Source of the DNA: Flavisolibacter longurius
Lineage (GTDB): Bacteria > Bacteroidota > Bacteroidia > Chitinophagales > Chitinophagaceae
Reading direction: 5' to 3'
Assembly: GCA_014163555.1 (NCBI GenBank)
Contig: JACJGO010000005.1
Coordinates: 62,001-126,000 of the forward strand
Length of the DNA: 64,000 bases
The notes beneath the pieces are model-generated. The model did no database searches. It was not told the DNA's origin and was given only the letters and a program-made list of their open reading frames with translations. Shown here in pieces: positions 18,012 through 26,161 of the stretch. The translations under genes were made by a program, and so were the position numbers. Within the stretch, counting starts at the first letter, position 1, and each line of letters begins with the position of its first letter.

Positions 18012-19166
18012 TTATTTAAGGATGGTTCGACTGATGACGATGCGCTGCACTTCGCTGGTTCCCTCATAAATCTGCGTGATCTTAGCATCACGCATGAGTC
18101 GCTCAACATGGTATTCTTTTACATACCCATAACCTCCATGGATTTGTACGGCTTCGACGGTTGTCCACATGGCTGTTTCTGAAGAAAACACCTTGGCCAT
18201 AGAGGCACTTAGCGTATAATCCTGTTTTTGGTCTTTTTCATAAGCCGCTTTCAGACAGAGCAGGCGAGAGGCTTCAATGCGGGTAGCCATATCAGCCAGT
18301 TTAAAAGCAATGGCCTGGTGATTTGAAATTTCGGTACCGAAAGCTTTGCGTTCTTTGGAATATTTTAAGGATAACTCGTATGCGCCACTGGCTATTCCCA
18401 GTGCCTGCGAGGCAATACCAATGCGTCCTCCTGAAAGTGTTTTCATGGCGAATTTGAAACCAAATCCCGGTTCACCGATCATGTTTTCTTTCGGCACTTT
18501 CACGTCATTAAACAAAATGGTGTGTGTGTCGGAAGCCCGGATTCCCAGTTTGTTTTCTTTGCCACTGACCACAACGCCGGGCCATGATTTTTCCACGATA
18601 AATACGCTGATACCTTTGTGTCCTTTGGAAGGATCCGTTTGTGCAATTACAAGATAAACTGAAGCCGAACCGCCGTTGGTGATCCAGTTTTTGGTGCCAT
18701 TCAGCAAGTAGTGATTGCCTTTGTCTTCGGCAGTGGTGCGTTGCGAAGTGGCATCGCTGCCGGCTTCAGGTTCGCTCAACAAAAAGGCACCGGTGTACAA
18801 AGCGCCGTTTTTTTTACCCTGGGCCAATGGCGTCAGGTATTTTTGTTTTTGTTCTTCGGTTCCATATGCCTCAAGGCCGTAACAAACCAGGCTGTTATTT
18901 ACACTCATGCAAACACTCACACTGGCGTCTATCTTACTGATTTCTTCCATGGCAAGCACATAACTGACCGTATCCAATCCTGCGCCCCCATAATCGGGAC
19001 TAACCATCATGCCTAAAAATCCAAGATCGGCCAGTTTTTCAAGTTGTTCACGGGGAAACTGCATTTTTTCATCGCGTTCGATAACGCCGGGCAGACATTC
19101 GTTTTGGGCAAAATCACGGGCTGCCTGTTGAATCATAAGGTGTTCTTCCGTAAGCTGAAAGTTCAT
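18012..19166 (-). CDS. Acyl-CoA dehydrogenase (short/medium-chain type)
   Basis: A 384-residue FAD enzyme that makes the first double bond in fatty-acid beta-oxidation, passing electrons to ETF. Visible marks are GFLGMMVSPDYGGAG, the FAD/substrate region AFLLSEPEAGSDAT and NGTKNWITNGG, LGIRASDTHTILF, RIGIASQALGIA, the QIHGGYGYVKEYHVERLMRD helix, and the catalytic-base Glu in IYEGTSEVQR near the C-terminus. This Glu position is that of butyryl/short-chain enzymes. The ATG at 19166 gives family length and follows a -7 box; the longer frame (to 19271) crosses that box. Confidence 0.95.
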   Translation of the reverse strand: MNFQLTEEHLMIQQAARDFAQNECLPGVIERDEKMQFPREQLEKLADLGFLGMMVSPDYGGAGLDTVSYVLAMEEISKIDASVSVCMSVNNSLVCYGLEAYGTEEQKQKYLTPLAQGKKNGALYTGAFLLSEPEAGSDATSQRTTAEDKGNHYLLNGTKNWITNGGSASVYLVIAQTDPSKGHKGISVFIVEKSWPGVVVSGKENKLGIRASDTHTILFNDVKVPKENMIGEPGFGFKFAMKTLSGGRIGIASQALGIASGAYELSLKYSKERKAFGTEISNHQAIAFKLADMATRIEASRLLCLKAAYEKDQKQDYTLSASMAKVFSSETAMWTTVEAVQIHGGYGYVKEYHVERLMRDAKITQIYEGTSEVQRIVISRTILK

Positions 19167-19188
19167 ATAGCAAAAAAAATTTGTGCGG

Positions 19189-19196
19189 CAAATATA
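19189..19196 (-). promoter_or_regulatory. -7 box TATATTTG for the acyl-CoA dehydrogenase
   Basis: Minus-strand TATATTTG fits TAnnTTTG and ends 22 bases before the ATG at 19166. Confidence 0.5.
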
Positions 19197-19334
19197 GCGA
19201 TGGAACGGAAAGAGAAAAGAAGCGGTTTGTGAAATGCATCTCTTCGGATTACACAAAAAAACCGAGGACATTCTTCCGAATTTTTTATGCTTCTAACTAT
19301 TCAAAAGTAATCATATCATTTATCAAGTCTTTCA

Positions 19335-19368
19335 ACAAAAAACCCTCGCTGTTTTCACAGGAGGGTTT
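19335..19368 (-). terminator. Intrinsic terminator of pyk
   Basis: Arms AAACCCTC and GAGGGTTT enclose an inner CTG/CAG pair and a TTTTCA loop. On the minus strand a TTTTTTG tract follows. It lies 20 bases past the pyk stop. Confidence 0.8.
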
Positions 19369-19387
19369 CGATATTATTCAACAAACA

Positions 19388-20878
19388 TTAATCTACTCTG
19401 GTAATCTTGATAACGTTAGTAGGCAGGTGTTGGTCAACAGGTGTGCTACCCGTGTTTACCACCACATGGCCTGGCTTTAAAAAGCCGCGTTCTTTCAGGA
19501 TGTTGATCTGGTCGAACATGATCTCATCAAGGCTGTTTTCTTCGTTATAGAAAAAGGCCCGTACTCCCCAGCTCAGGCTTAACTGGTTTACCAGCGAACG
19601 CTCTTTGGTGAAAATGTACAAAGGTGATTTTGGACGATAACTACTGATCATAAACCCGGTATAACCGCTTTGTGTCATGCCAATCAGTGCATCTGACTGC
19701 ACATCTCCGGAAAGCTTACACGCATTGTAGCAAATGGCATCGCTAAGGAAAGAAGGAGAGTGGGGTTGGGGTGTCAGCACTTCTTCCAGGTTGTAACGGT
19801 ATTCGGTGCGTTCCACTTCAATGATGATCTTGCGCATGGTTTCCACCACCAGGCGGGGATTCTGACCCGTTGCCGTTTCACCGCTTAGCATAACAGCATC
19901 GGTACCTTCCAGAACGGCATTGGCCACATCGGTAATTTCGCTCCGGTTTGGTTTGTTACGGTCAATCATGCTCTCCATCATCTGCGTAGCTACAATCACC
20001 GGCTTGGCACGGTGCAGGCACTTACGGATGATGTTACGCTGGATCAGCGGAATTTGCTCTACCGGCAGTTCCACACCCAGGTCGCCACGGGCAATCATGA
20101 TACCATCGCTTTCCACAATGATATCGCGGATATTGGTGAGCGCCTCCGGCTTTTCGATTTTGGCAATGATCTTTGTTTTGCTTTTTTTCTCCTGCAATTT
20201 GTTGCGCAGGATGATAATATCTTTTACACTCCGAACAAAAGATAGCGCCACCCAATCCAGTTTCTGCTCAATGATAAACTCAAGGTCAATCAGGTCTTTT
20301 TCTGTTAGCGCCGGAAGGGAAATTTTTGTATCGGGCAGGTTGATGCCTTTTTTGGAAGTGATTTTTCCTCCCAGGCTTACTTCCACCTGTACATCGTCGT
20401 TCTTCAGGATGCTTTTTACAATGACTTCAATCTTTCCGTCATCGATCATGATTTTGTTGCCAATCCGAACATCTTTATGAAGGTTGGGATAGGAGACATA
20501 AATCCTTTCCATCGTACCCATCACCTTTTCATTGGTAAACGTGAGGATGTCACCTTTTTTTACATCCAGCCCGCCTTCCTGGATTTCACCCACACGAAGC
20601 TTCGGACCTTGCAGGTCGCCAAGTATCGCAATGTTATACGGCTCGGTGTTATTGATCTTCCGGATGTCTTCAATAATCCGCAGCTTGTCTTCATGTGCGC
20701 CATGGGAGAAATTAAGACGAAACACGTTTACACCGCATTTTACCAGGTCGAGCAATTGCTCGTAGGTATCGCAGGCGGGGCCAACGGTGGCTACAATCTT
20801 GGTGCGGTGATGCGTGTGTTCAATGCCGGCCGATTTGTCCATTTGCTTGTGCAAATACTTGTCAATATTCTTACTCAT
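19388..20878 (-). CDS. pyk: Pyruvate kinase
   Basis: A 496-residue glycolytic enzyme converting phosphoenolpyruvate + ADP to pyruvate + ATP. Diagnostic segments are KIVATVGPACDTYEQL, VFRLNFSHGAHEDK, AILGDLQGPKLRVGE (B-domain border), ALSFVRS, IIAKIEKPEALTNI, IMIARGDLGVELP, ATQMMESMI (near the active site), DGTDAVMLSGETATG and the C-terminal regulatory domain ending in TGSTPVDQHLPTN. A short N-terminal extension of about 25 residues with a His-rich patch (HTHHR) precedes the core. pfkA lies 172 bases upstream on the same strand, so two control steps of glycolysis are neighbours. Confidence 0.97.
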   Translation of the reverse strand: MSKNIDKYLHKQMDKSAGIEHTHHRTKIVATVGPACDTYEQLLDLVKCGVNVFRLNFSHGAHEDKLRIIEDIRKINNTEPYNIAILGDLQGPKLRVGEIQEGGLDVKKGDILTFTNEKVMGTMERIYVSYPNLHKDVRIGNKIMIDDGKIEVIVKSILKNDDVQVEVSLGGKITSKKGINLPDTKISLPALTEKDLIDLEFIIEQKLDWVALSFVRSVKDIIILRNKLQEKKSKTKIIAKIEKPEALTNIRDIIVESDGIMIARGDLGVELPVEQIPLIQRNIIRKCLHRAKPVIVATQMMESMIDRNKPNRSEITDVANAVLEGTDAVMLSGETATGQNPRLVVETMRKIIIEVERTEYRYNLEEVLTPQPHSPSFLSDAICYNACKLSGDVQSDALIGMTQSGYTGFMISSYRPKSPLYIFTKERSLVNQLSLSWGVRAFFYNEENSLDEIMFDQINILKERGFLKPGHVVVNTGSTPVDQHLPTNVIKITRVD

Positions 20879-21050
20879 AATACCAAATGTCTCTATGCGG
20901 AGACGTTACCTGGCTTGATCGCTATTTTAGAGCCAACCCTGACAGGCTATTTTTCGGTTAAAAATCAATTTGTGTGAAAATAAGTTTTTGTCTGCTTTCA
21001 ATACCTGGCAAAGAACGGTTCTGCTGCCGGATGAGTAAAAAAATGTCCGG

Positions 21051-22034
21051 TTAACTGGCCAGAATTTTTACAATCTTCATCCATTCATGACTGATGGTGC
21101 TTTTCTTTTTGTGCACATTGGCCAGCGGAACATAGTTCATTTTATTGTTCTGAATGCCCACAAATACATTGTGCCGTCCTTCAATAAGGCATTCCACGGC
21201 ATGATAACCCATCCGGCTAGCAATCAGGCGATCAAGACCGGTTGGGGCGCCGCCGCGCTGAATGTGTCCGAGTATCGCTACCCTCGCCTCAATGCTGGGA
21301 ATACGATCGGAAATGATCCTGGCAATTTCATTCGCGCCACCTTCTTTGGCTCCTTCGGCCACAATAATCAGGTTCACCAGTTTTTTCCGGCGCTCTTTTT
21401 CCTGCAGCGAATCGATGATCGCTTCCACATCCGTTTTTTGTTCAGGGATCAGGATGTTTTCAGCTCCGCAGGCAATTCCACTGTGAAGCGCAATATAGCC
21501 GGCATCTCTACCCATTACTTCTATTATGAAGAGACGGTCATGGGCATCGGCTGTATCCCGGATTTTATCAATGGCCTCCATCGCCGTATTTACCGCTGTA
21601 TCAAAGCCAATTGTGAAATCGGTTCCAGCGATATCCTTGTCAATTGTGCCGGCCAGCCCGATACAGGGAATATCATATTCTGCACTAAACTCAACAGCAC
21701 CGCGGAACGATCCGTCGCCACCGATGATGACAAGGCCATTTATGCCATGCTTCTTCAGGATCTCATAGGCTTTTTTGCGGCCTTCCGGTGTTCTGAAATC
21801 TTTACAACGTGCTGTTTTTAAGATGGTTCCACCACGCTGAATAATGTTGGCTACCGAGCGGTTTTCCATTCTGAAAATATCATCCTCCAACAAACCTTGA
21901 TAACCACGCATAATGCCAAAAACTTCAAGGCCATGATAGTTACCGGTACGAACGACGGCTCGAATGGCGGCATTCATGCCCGGGGAATCACCACCGGATG
22001 TCAGCACACCAATCTTGCTTACTTTTTTTTCCAT
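21051..22034 (-). CDS. pfkA: ATP-dependent 6-phosphofructokinase
   Basis: A 327-residue bacterial-type PFK that phosphorylates fructose 6-phosphate. Visible are the N-terminal ATP loop LTSGGDSPGMNAAIRA, VIIGGDGSFRGA (the GGDGS form typical of ATP rather than pyrophosphate use), the catalytic GTIDKDIAGTDFTIGFDTA, VEVMGR-like IIEVMGRDAGYIAL and GHIQRGGAPT. The upstream region is unusual: a -7 box at 22064-22071 close to the start and, further up, an attenuator-like pair of hairpins (22171-22232). Confidence 0.97.
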   Translation of the reverse strand: MEKKVSKIGVLTSGGDSPGMNAAIRAVVRTGNYHGLEVFGIMRGYQGLLEDDIFRMENRSVANIIQRGGTILKTARCKDFRTPEGRKKAYEILKKHGINGLVIIGGDGSFRGAVEFSAEYDIPCIGLAGTIDKDIAGTDFTIGFDTAVNTAMEAIDKIRDTADAHDRLFIIEVMGRDAGYIALHSGIACGAENILIPEQKTDVEAIIDSLQEKERRKKLVNLIIVAEGAKEGGANEIARIISDRIPSIEARVAILGHIQRGGAPTGLDRLIASRMGYHAVECLIEGRHNVFVGIQNNKMNYVPLANVHKKKSTISHEWMKIVKILAS

Positions 22035-22063
22035 TGCTAATTATTGGTTATTCAAAGAAAGAT

Positions 22064-22071
22064 CAAAATTA
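22064..22071 (-). promoter_or_regulatory. -7 box TAATTTTG, proximal pfkA promoter candidate
   Basis: Minus-strand TAATTTTG fits TAnnTTTG and ends 29 bases before the pfkA ATG. It would bypass the attenuator-like structure further upstream. Confidence 0.45.
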
Positions 22072-22170
22072 AGGGATTGATTCTTAGTGTAGAAAGTACA
22101 TGATGAATTGCCATTTTGCTTAGCCGATTTCGCAACAAAGCGTGGCGAAGGTAAAGATTGCAGGTTAAAA

Positions 22171-22232
22171 AAAAAGAAGGGGATTTTCGAAAAACAACAA
22201 ATCCCCCTACAGCTTGCACTGCAGAAGGATTT
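22171..22232 (-). promoter_or_regulatory. Candidate transcription attenuator upstream of pfkA
   Basis: Read on the minus strand, AAATCCTTCTGCAG (22232-22219) pairs with CTGTAGGGGGATTT (22212-22199) through 14 continuous pairs, including three G-U pairs, around the loop TGCAAG. The second arm's GGGGATTT is also the 5' arm of an intrinsic terminator, pairing with AAATCCCC (22186-22179) and followed by TTCTTTTTTTTT. The two folds share one arm and exclude each other, the usual antiterminator/terminator design. The G-U pairs only work on the minus strand. It lies 137 bases upstream of pfkA. The ligand or factor is unknown; a small RNA is the alternative. Confidence 0.5.
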
Positions 22233-22286
22233 ACTTCACAAACAGGAATGATGACAAAACACTTTACTGTTGTACGAGAAGTCTTT

Positions 22287-22294
22287 CAAACGTA
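22287..22294 (-). promoter_or_regulatory. Possible -7 box TACGTTTG for the pfkA leader transcript
   Basis: Minus-strand TACGTTTG fits TAnnTTTG. Starting here, a transcript would reach the terminator of the attenuator-like element in about 110 bases. Another match (TACTTTTG) lies at 22485-22492. Chance matches cannot be excluded. Confidence 0.3.
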
Positions 22295-22650
22295 GGATTG
22301 GTGGATTTAAAACGAGACCGTGGTTTTTTTCGGATAGCCTGAAAAGGCGAAGTTGATTGACAGAGGCGGTTAACCGACGGTTTTCAAAGGATTTGGATAA
22401 AAAGCTTTACTGGACGGTTGGATACTGGATAATTGGACTTTTCAATGATATTGGATCGTGCTTTCTATCAATCAACTTCTGCAACAAAAGTAATCGGTTG
22501 CATAATCGTATGCAATGGCAGATTCGCTTCATTTTCAAACTATGGTATTTACGCGGAAGGTGTCAACATATCGTATTTATTTATCGTGTATTACCGAAAG
22601 TTGCCTACGTAGAAATACGAATCGAGATGATGGATCAAACAAATACAAAA
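22295..22650. other. Non-coding stretch between the pfkA leader and the CBS-like gene terminator
   Basis: A 151-codon plus-strand frame (22357-22812) crosses this area, but it overlaps the terminator and the 3' end of the minus-strand CBS-like gene. It has no domain and looks unnatural, so it is not called. No other structure is clear. Confidence 0.4.
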
Positions 22651-22679
22651 AAGAAAAGCCTTGCAAAACAAGGCTTTAT
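22651..22679 (-). terminator. Intrinsic terminator of the CBS-like gene
   Basis: AAAGCCTTG/CAAGGCTTT is a 9-bp stem with a 5-base loop. On the minus strand it is followed by TTCTTTTTTG. It lies about 115 bases past the stop codon at 22793. Confidence 0.75.
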
Positions 22680-22792
22680 AAAAAAGTTCCAAATAAAAAC
22701 TGGCGAAATAACAATTGTCAGACCTACAAAGGCAAAGCAGAATTATTCAGATAAGTATATTCTCTTAGCTGACGAAATCGTCTCTTTAGATA

Positions 22793-24151
22793 TTATGCCA
22801 GGGCCTGGATAATGTCGTATTTGGTTACGATTTGATAATTCCCACTTTCATCTTTTGCCAGCACGGCTCCATTTTCTTTATTTATAAGATTACGGAGGCG
22901 TTCAATTGGCGTATCAAAGGCAACCACCGGAAAGCCCTTTTCCATGATCCGCTCGATTTTCTCTGTTTTCAGATCAGGATTTGTAAATACATTTTGAAAT
23001 AACCCGCTTTCACTGACAGATCCGACCATTTCACCTTCCGGATTCACCACAGGTATGTGCTCAATATCGTATTTGCGCATCACCTCCACGGCTTCAGATA
23101 CTGATTGCGAAGGCTCGATGGTTATCAGCCGCTTTTTTCCCCTGGCGTTCACTACATCTTTAAATGACTTAACATCGAAGAAGCCCCGTTCGGCCATCCA
23201 CTGGTCGTTGTAAATTTTGGCTACATAGCGGCTGCCGTGATCGCACAATAAAACCACAACCACGTCATCTTTTTTCAATTTATCTTTTAATTGGAAAAGC
23301 CCCTGCAAAACAGAGCCGGAACTGTACCCGCAGAAAAGACCTTCTTCCTTGGCCAGACGGCGGGCCATGACAGCACCATCCTTGTCGGTCACCTGTTCAA
23401 AATAATCAATCACGCTCATGTCATAGTTCTGCGGCACAAAGTCCTCCCCAAATCCTTCGGATATATAAGGCCTTACTTCATCCATATCAATTTCGCCGGT
23501 GCGGAAATATTTGGTAAGAAGAGATCCTACCACATCGATCGCCCAGACCTGGATGTCTTTGTTCTTTTCCTTAAGAAATTGTGCTGTACCGGTAACCGTA
23601 CCGCCTGTGCCGGCCGTGGTAACGAAATGCGTTATCCGGCCATCGGTTTGTTCCCAGAGTTCCGGGCCTGTGGTCTCGTAATGCGCCAAACGGTTGGCCA
23701 GGTTATCGTATTGGTTAAAAAAGAAGGAGTTGGGAATCTCGCGGCTCAACCGGGCTGCCACCGAGTAATAACTGCGGGGATCTTCCGGCTCTACATTAGT
23801 TGGACATACAATCACTTCTGCTCCCAGGGCCCGCAGAATATCCACTTTTGACTGCGATTGTTTATCGGTGGTAGAGAAAATGCAACGGTAGCCTTTCACC
23901 ACGGCCGCCATGGCCAGCCCCATGCCGGTATTCCCGGATGTACATTCGATGATGGTTCCACCGGGCTTTAATTTTCCTTCCTGCTCAGCCACTTCCACCA
24001 TTTTCAGGGCCATGCGGTCTTTGGTGGAATTACCGGGATTAAAATATTCCACCTTTGCATAGACTTCGCAGGGAAGGTCTTTAACAATCTTGTTCAGGCG
24101 TACCAGCGGTGTGTTCCCGATGGTCTCCAGTATGTTATTCTTTACGTTCAT
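22793..24151 (-). CDS. Cystathionine beta-synthase-like PLP enzyme with C-terminal CBS pair
   Basis: A 452-residue beta-family PLP enzyme, residues about 1-320, joined to two CBS domains (about 335-452). PLP Lys44 sits in NPGNSTKDR. TSGNTGMGLA binds the substrate carboxylate, GTGGTVTGTAQFL binds the PLP phosphate and GYSSGSVLQG follows. The fusion order is that of eukaryote-type cystathionine beta-synthase lacking the heme N-terminus. It would condense homocysteine with serine, or act as a cysteine synthase. The CBS tandem suggests adenosyl-ligand control (known for the family, inferred here). The ATG at 24151 follows a -7 box; an upstream ATG at 24172 overlaps that box. Confidence 0.92.
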   Translation of the reverse strand: MNVKNNILETIGNTPLVRLNKIVKDLPCEVYAKVEYFNPGNSTKDRMALKMVEVAEQEGKLKPGGTIIECTSGNTGMGLAMAAVVKGYRCIFSTTDKQSQSKVDILRALGAEVIVCPTNVEPEDPRSYYSVAARLSREIPNSFFFNQYDNLANRLAHYETTGPELWEQTDGRITHFVTTAGTGGTVTGTAQFLKEKNKDIQVWAIDVVGSLLTKYFRTGEIDMDEVRPYISEGFGEDFVPQNYDMSVIDYFEQVTDKDGAVMARRLAKEEGLFCGYSSGSVLQGLFQLKDKLKKDDVVVVLLCDHGSRYVAKIYNDQWMAERGFFDVKSFKDVVNARGKKRLITIEPSQSVSEAVEVMRKYDIEHIPVVNPEGEMVGSVSESGLFQNVFTNPDLKTEKIERIMEKGFPVVAFDTPIERLRNLINKENGAVLAKDESGNYQIVTKYDIIQALA

Positions 24152-24169
24152 GCAAGCGTTCTTTTGCGG

Positions 24170-24177
24170 CAAATGTA
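24170..24177 (-). promoter_or_regulatory. -7 box TACATTTG for the CBS-like gene
   Basis: Minus-strand TACATTTG fits TAnnTTTG and ends 18 bases before the ATG at 24151. Confidence 0.5.
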
Positions 24178-24300
24178 AACGAGTTTGCGTTTTTGGGTCA
24201 TTGTGTTTTGTAAAGCTTATTCTTAAGACAACTATTAATATGGCGCTGACGGACCTGAATCTGGCCTGAAACTTATAAATTAGTTGCCCAATTGATTGCT

Positions 24301-25977
24301 ATGCCTACACAAACGGAAAGACGATACGATCCTGTTCGGTACAAGACGCCGACGGGTTCAACCAAATCCTGTAAAGGCTGGATTCAGGAAGCGGCCCTTC
24401 GTATGCTCCTGAATAACCTGGACCCAGCAGTGGCCGAAAGGCCAGACGACCTTATAGTATATGGAGGCAGGGGGAAAGCTGCCCGGAATTTTGAAGCCCT
24501 CGATCAGATCATTGCTGCCTTGAAGGTTTTGGAAAATGATGAATCGCTCCTAATCCAGAGCGGAAAACCGGTAGGCATCTTAAAGACTCACCCGGATGCG
24601 CCACGTGTTTTATTATCAAATTCGCAATTGGTGCCCAACTGGGCCAACTGGCAGCATTTTGACGAACTGGAGAAAAAAGGCCTGATCATGTACGGTCAAA
24701 TGACCGCCGGAAGCTGGATCTATATTGGCTCCCAGGGAATTGTGCAGGGAACCTATGAAACCTACGCTGCCGTTGCCGCAAAACATTTTGGCGGTAGCCT
24801 GAAAGGCACGCTGAATGTCACAGCCGGCTTAGGCGGCATGGGTGGTGCCCAGCCGCTGGCGATCACCATGAACGAAGGCGTTGCACTGATTGCAGAAGTG
24901 GAAGATTGGCGGATTGACAAACGTCTCCAAACTGCCTACCTGGATGAAAAAATTAGGAACATTGATGAAGCCATTGACCGGGCAGTAAAAGCAAGGGCTT
25001 CGGGTGAAGCTGTTTCCATCGGTGTGCTTTGCAATGCGGTTCATTTACTGGAGCGACTGGTAGAACGCAATATTGTTCCCGATACGTTAACTGATCAAAC
25101 CTCTGCGCATGATCCCTTAATTGGATATTGGCCACACCAAATTTCGAAGGAGCAAGCGACAGTTCTCCGGCAGGAATCTCCGGAACAATACCTTGACTAT
25201 GCCATGGATTCCATGTACCGCCATGTTGCCGTAATGGTTGAATTACAAGGCCGTGGAGCTATCACCTTTGATTATGGAAACAATATCAGGGCAAGGGCAA
25301 AAGAACGCGGACTGGAAAATGCCTTCGCCTTTCCGGGCTTTGTTCCCGCCTATATCCGGCCGCTATTTTGCGAAGGAAAAGGTCCGTTTCGCTGGGCGGC
25401 GTTAAGTGGTGATCCCGCCGATATTGCCGTGACCGATGAAGTCATCGCCTCTTTATTTCCGGAAAATAGCTCCCTGCATCGCTGGCTTCGACTGGCAAAG
25501 GAAAAAATAGCCTTCCAGGGTTTGCCCGCCCGTATCTGTTGGCTGGGACAAGGGGAACGGGAAATGGCAGGCCTTGCGTTCAACGAGTTGGTTCGAACCG
25601 GAAAAGTAAAAGCACCCATCGTCATTGGCCGCGATCACCTTGATACCGGTTCTGTTGCATCGCCCAACCGCGAAACGGAAGCGATGCTGGATGGAAGCGA
25701 TGCTGTGGCCGACTGGCCGATCCTGAATGCCTTGGTTAATACAGCAGGCGGTGCCAGTTGGGTAAGTTTGCATCATGGCGGTGGCGTAGGCATGGGTTAC
25801 AGTATTCATGCAGGAATGGTGATAGTTGCCGATGGAACCCGCGAAGCCGAACAAAAATTAAAGCGTGTTTTGCGAAACGATCCCGGAATGGGTGTGATTC
25901 GTCATGCCGACGCGGGATACCAAGAAGCAACTGAAGTCCTGAAGCAGCATGATCTGGACTTTAAAAACCGGTTATAA
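24301..25977 (+). CDS. hutU: Urocanate hydratase (urocanase)
   Basis: A 558-residue cytoplasmic NAD-dependent enzyme, the second step of histidine breakdown (urocanate to imidazolone propionate). Landmarks are [108 protein letters not shown] and [15 protein letters not shown], all as in the family. The length matches (about 550-560). The ATG at 24301 is preferred to the TTG nine bases earlier. hutI and hutG follow on the same strand after an inserted trehalose gene; hutH is not in the window. Confidence 0.97.
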   Translation: MPTQTERRYDPVRYKTPTGSTKSCKGWIQEAALRMLLNNLDPAVAERPDDLIVYGGRGKAARNFEALDQIIAALKVLENDESLLIQSGKPVGILKTHPDAPRVLLSNSQLVPNWANWQHFDELEKKGLIMYGQMTAGSWIYIGSQGIVQGTYETYAAVAAKHFGGSLKGTLNVTAGLGGMGGAQPLAITMNEGVALIAEVEDWRIDKRLQTAYLDEKIRNIDEAIDRAVKARASGEAVSIGVLCNAVHLLERLVERNIVPDTLTDQTSAHDPLIGYWPHQISKEQATVLRQESPEQYLDYAMDSMYRHVAVMVELQGRGAITFDYGNNIRARAKERGLENAFAFPGFVPAYIRPLFCEGKGPFRWAALSGDPADIAVTDEVIASLFPENSSLHRWLRLAKEKIAFQGLPARICWLGQGEREMAGLAFNELVRTGKVKAPIVIGRDHLDTGSVASPNRETEAMLDGSDAVADWPILNALVNTAGGASWVSLHHGGGVGMGYSIHAGMVIVADGTREAEQKLKRVLRNDPGMGVIRHADAGYQEATEVLKQHDLDFKNRL

Positions 25978-26161
25978 GTCGACTATTTTTAAACATCAAA
26001 TGGTCAATTGAAAATTTCTTTAAGAGCTTAATTGCCATAATTGAATTTATTAGGTAGATTCTTCAAATAATTTAAAATCAATACTATATAATTAGTAAAC
26101 TCATGCCTTAATCTTCCGGTGGTCTGATTTTTGAAACCTCTAATACGAGAACCCAATACAC

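Noticed and set aside
22357-22812. 151-codon plus-strand reading frame
   Set aside because: It covers a terminator and the 3' end of the CBS-like gene, has no domain or sensible start, and lies within a leader region.
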